Below are positions 62,601-64,000 of a stretch of DNA of 64,000 bases, in pieces. The stretch is from assembly GCA_947044365.1 (NCBI GenBank), contig OX345636.1, positions 16,293,115-16,357,114 of the forward strand, read 5' to 3'. This DNA is from Petrosia ficiformis (Eukaryota; Porifera; Demospongiae; Haplosclerida; Petrosiidae). How positions within the stretch are numbered: position 1 is the stretch's first letter; each line of letters opens with the position of its first letter. Position numbers and translations under genes: made by a program. The notes below the pieces were generated by a model. It saw only the letters and a list, made by a program, of their open reading frames with translations. It searched no databases and was not told the origin of the DNA.

Positions 62601-63795
62601 GGAGTATTTTAAATTGTAATTTAATTGGTCATGTAGTTTGTTATGGATATACTGTAATTATAATCGAATAATTGTAATCTCAATATCCTTATGCTGTCTA
62701 TTAGATGTACAAAACAGAATATTTATTTTAATTGAGCCATTTTAGGTTGCCAAACCTTCTTTGTGCATCTAGTATGAGATATTAGGCATGATAATTGATT
62801 ATAATAGGTACATATATATTTTACACATTTTAATATAATTAGACCAAAGTAGCTATGATGTTACATGTATGTATCCTGAACAACCAACTAATTGTTAAAT
62901 CCTTGCAACTGTATTTAACAATTCTATTTTTACAGTGAAGAATTCTTTGGTGGCATTATTTTCTTTACACAATAATTCAAACCTGATAGTCTGTCAAGGA
63001 GTTTAGTCTGGTTTGCTTTCAATATAATGATTTCATTAGACTGATCAACTGTATTCACAAAAAAAGTCATATACTACATTATCCGTATAATTAATAATAC
63101 TTTTTAAAAAGTACATAGTAATAATCCAAAATCTCACCATTATTTTTGTTTCTTCATTTGCTCAATTTCCTTTTCTCTTTGTTTAGAAATGTATTCTTGT
63201 TTCCTCAACATTTCTTTAGCTTTATCTTGTAAGAAGAAAACATTAGTTATACCATTTTGCTTTATGTATAATTATAAATTCATGTGGCAAGCAATAGAAT
63301 ATCATGACATCAGTTATCAATTACACAATTCTCAGTATTAGCATAATGTTTTTTTTTTATTATAATTTTTGCCTTTCTTTTTGGCTTTCTTACATTACTA
63401 TATAATTTTCATGTATACGTATATTATACCATATACTGAGGTGCTTTGACATATTTTAGATTGACACTACACTATTTTGTTACCCCTCTCGCCAGCCAAT
63501 GACATATATATTATTGTTTATGACAATAAATTATACTGACCAGAGAAATATCAAACATGACACGCTGTATGTACCTGTGTCAGACTTATATTTCTCCATT
63601 TGCTCTTCCATTTGATTCATTTGTTTCATGAGTTTCTGTCTTACTTCGTCTAATGGTGAAATAATAATAACATAATCATACTTCAAATCTAGTTTGAATT
63701 ACCTGTTTCAGTCTTCAATTTCTCAATTCGATTTTCCAAATTCTTTTCTGTAAACAACAGCTTCATTTCCAGTTCTTCCTTTGTAGCTAACAGTT
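59687..63795 (-). CDS. TRAF-like protein: coiled coil plus two MATH domains (partial, two apparent frameshifts)
   Basis: Visible exons from 5': 63795-63703, 63649-63575, 63225-63138, 63048-62983, 62206-62138, 61519-61415, 61328-61266, 61209-61096, 60966-60880, 60830-60756 and 60656-59687. Except for 63225-63138, every internal exon is a multiple of three in phase 1. Together they give a long heptad-rich Glu/Lys/Leu coiled coil. The last exon encodes two MATH (TRAF-C) domains: WYSPSFYTHDGGYKMCIRV... then HSKSFYSHEKGYTFMLIVYA, FPFRGEVCVQLLNQ, and an end DGLGFRNFIPHEYLAYNKN. MATH domains bind receptor tails or adaptor peptides and assemble as trimers on a coiled coil, so a TRAF-type signalling adaptor is likely. 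RING or zinc fingers, if any, lie off the right edge. Two breaks exist: exon 63225-63138 has one extra base and an in-frame TAA, and the first MATH domain loses frame near 60433. Confidence 0.75.
61530..62130. other. Intron of the MATH gene
   Basis: This roughly 600-bp intron lies between coiled-coil exons, longer than its neighbours. No element with clear ends was recognised. It is slightly more GC-rich than the rest of the gene (for example CAGCCACACCCACTACATGG). Confidence 0.4.
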
Positions 63796-64000
63796 CTGCA
63801 TGTGGAGTATAAAGGTTGAACACGCACCCTTATTAATATATAATATTATTATAAATACCATAATTATGCACTCTTAAGTTTAAAGAATTGTTAAAATAAC
63901 TAATTTATTGGTTAGTATAGTTGCAAGGAATTTGTGATACAGTTGTATTTGCATATCATACAGGTTGTAGATAGGTAAGCACACCTTTGTGTAAGCATCA

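Overview
This is an AT-rich window with intron-bearing genes, almost certainly from an animal and most likely a sponge or another early-branching metazoan. The reasons are an animal-type BAF53/ACTL6 gene, a bubblegum acyl-CoA synthetase, a BET1-type SNARE, a TRAF-like MATH protein with many phase-1 coiled-coil exons, an enormous cadherin, and Tc1, pogo, hAT and Ty3/Gypsy elements. The species assignment is inference; all exon joins below come from reading frames and GT..AG signals only.

Layout. (1) 1-3.5 kb, + strand: the last three exons of a bubblegum-type long-chain acyl-CoA synthetase gene that starts off the left edge. A pogo transposase relic and a hAT-type MITE lie in or next to its introns. 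(2) 3.5-6.07 kb: convergent intergenic DNA with small repeats. (3) 6.07-29.5 kb, - strand: one giant gene of nine exons. My splice model is 21,630 nt and stays in frame throughout (7,209 residues): signal peptide, about 39 cadherin repeats, Cys-rich segments, three WQY...WDG repeats, CGVC-type Cys repeats, IPT/TIG, REJ-like region, a degenerate GPS-like motif, one membrane helix, and a cytoplasmic tail with a MYND zinc finger. This is the strongest candidate here for an undescribed system. (4) 30.0-32.15 kb, - strand: a four-exon BET1/BET1L-like Qc-SNARE. (5) 32.34-58.43 kb, + strand: ACTL6 (BAF53), 14 exons and 430 residues, head-to-head with the SNARE across 187 bp. Its introns hold nearly all the mobile DNA: two Tc1-like transposase relics with an intron at the same place, further relics, a full Ty3/Gypsy element with identical LTRs and a 5-bp target duplication, several MITE families, a fold-back element, and many TACATG-rich tracts. 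(6) 58.4-59.7 kb: convergent intergenic DNA with a 34-bp tandem repeat. (7) 59.69-64 kb, - strand: the 3' part of a coiled-coil plus double-MATH gene that runs off the right edge and carries two apparent frameshifts.

The genes do not form a pathway. Their roles are lipid activation, cell-surface adhesion or signalling, Golgi vesicle fusion, chromatin remodelling and TRAF-type signalling. The visible logic of the locus is structural: compact genes on either side of one housekeeping gene whose introns have been swollen by transposons.
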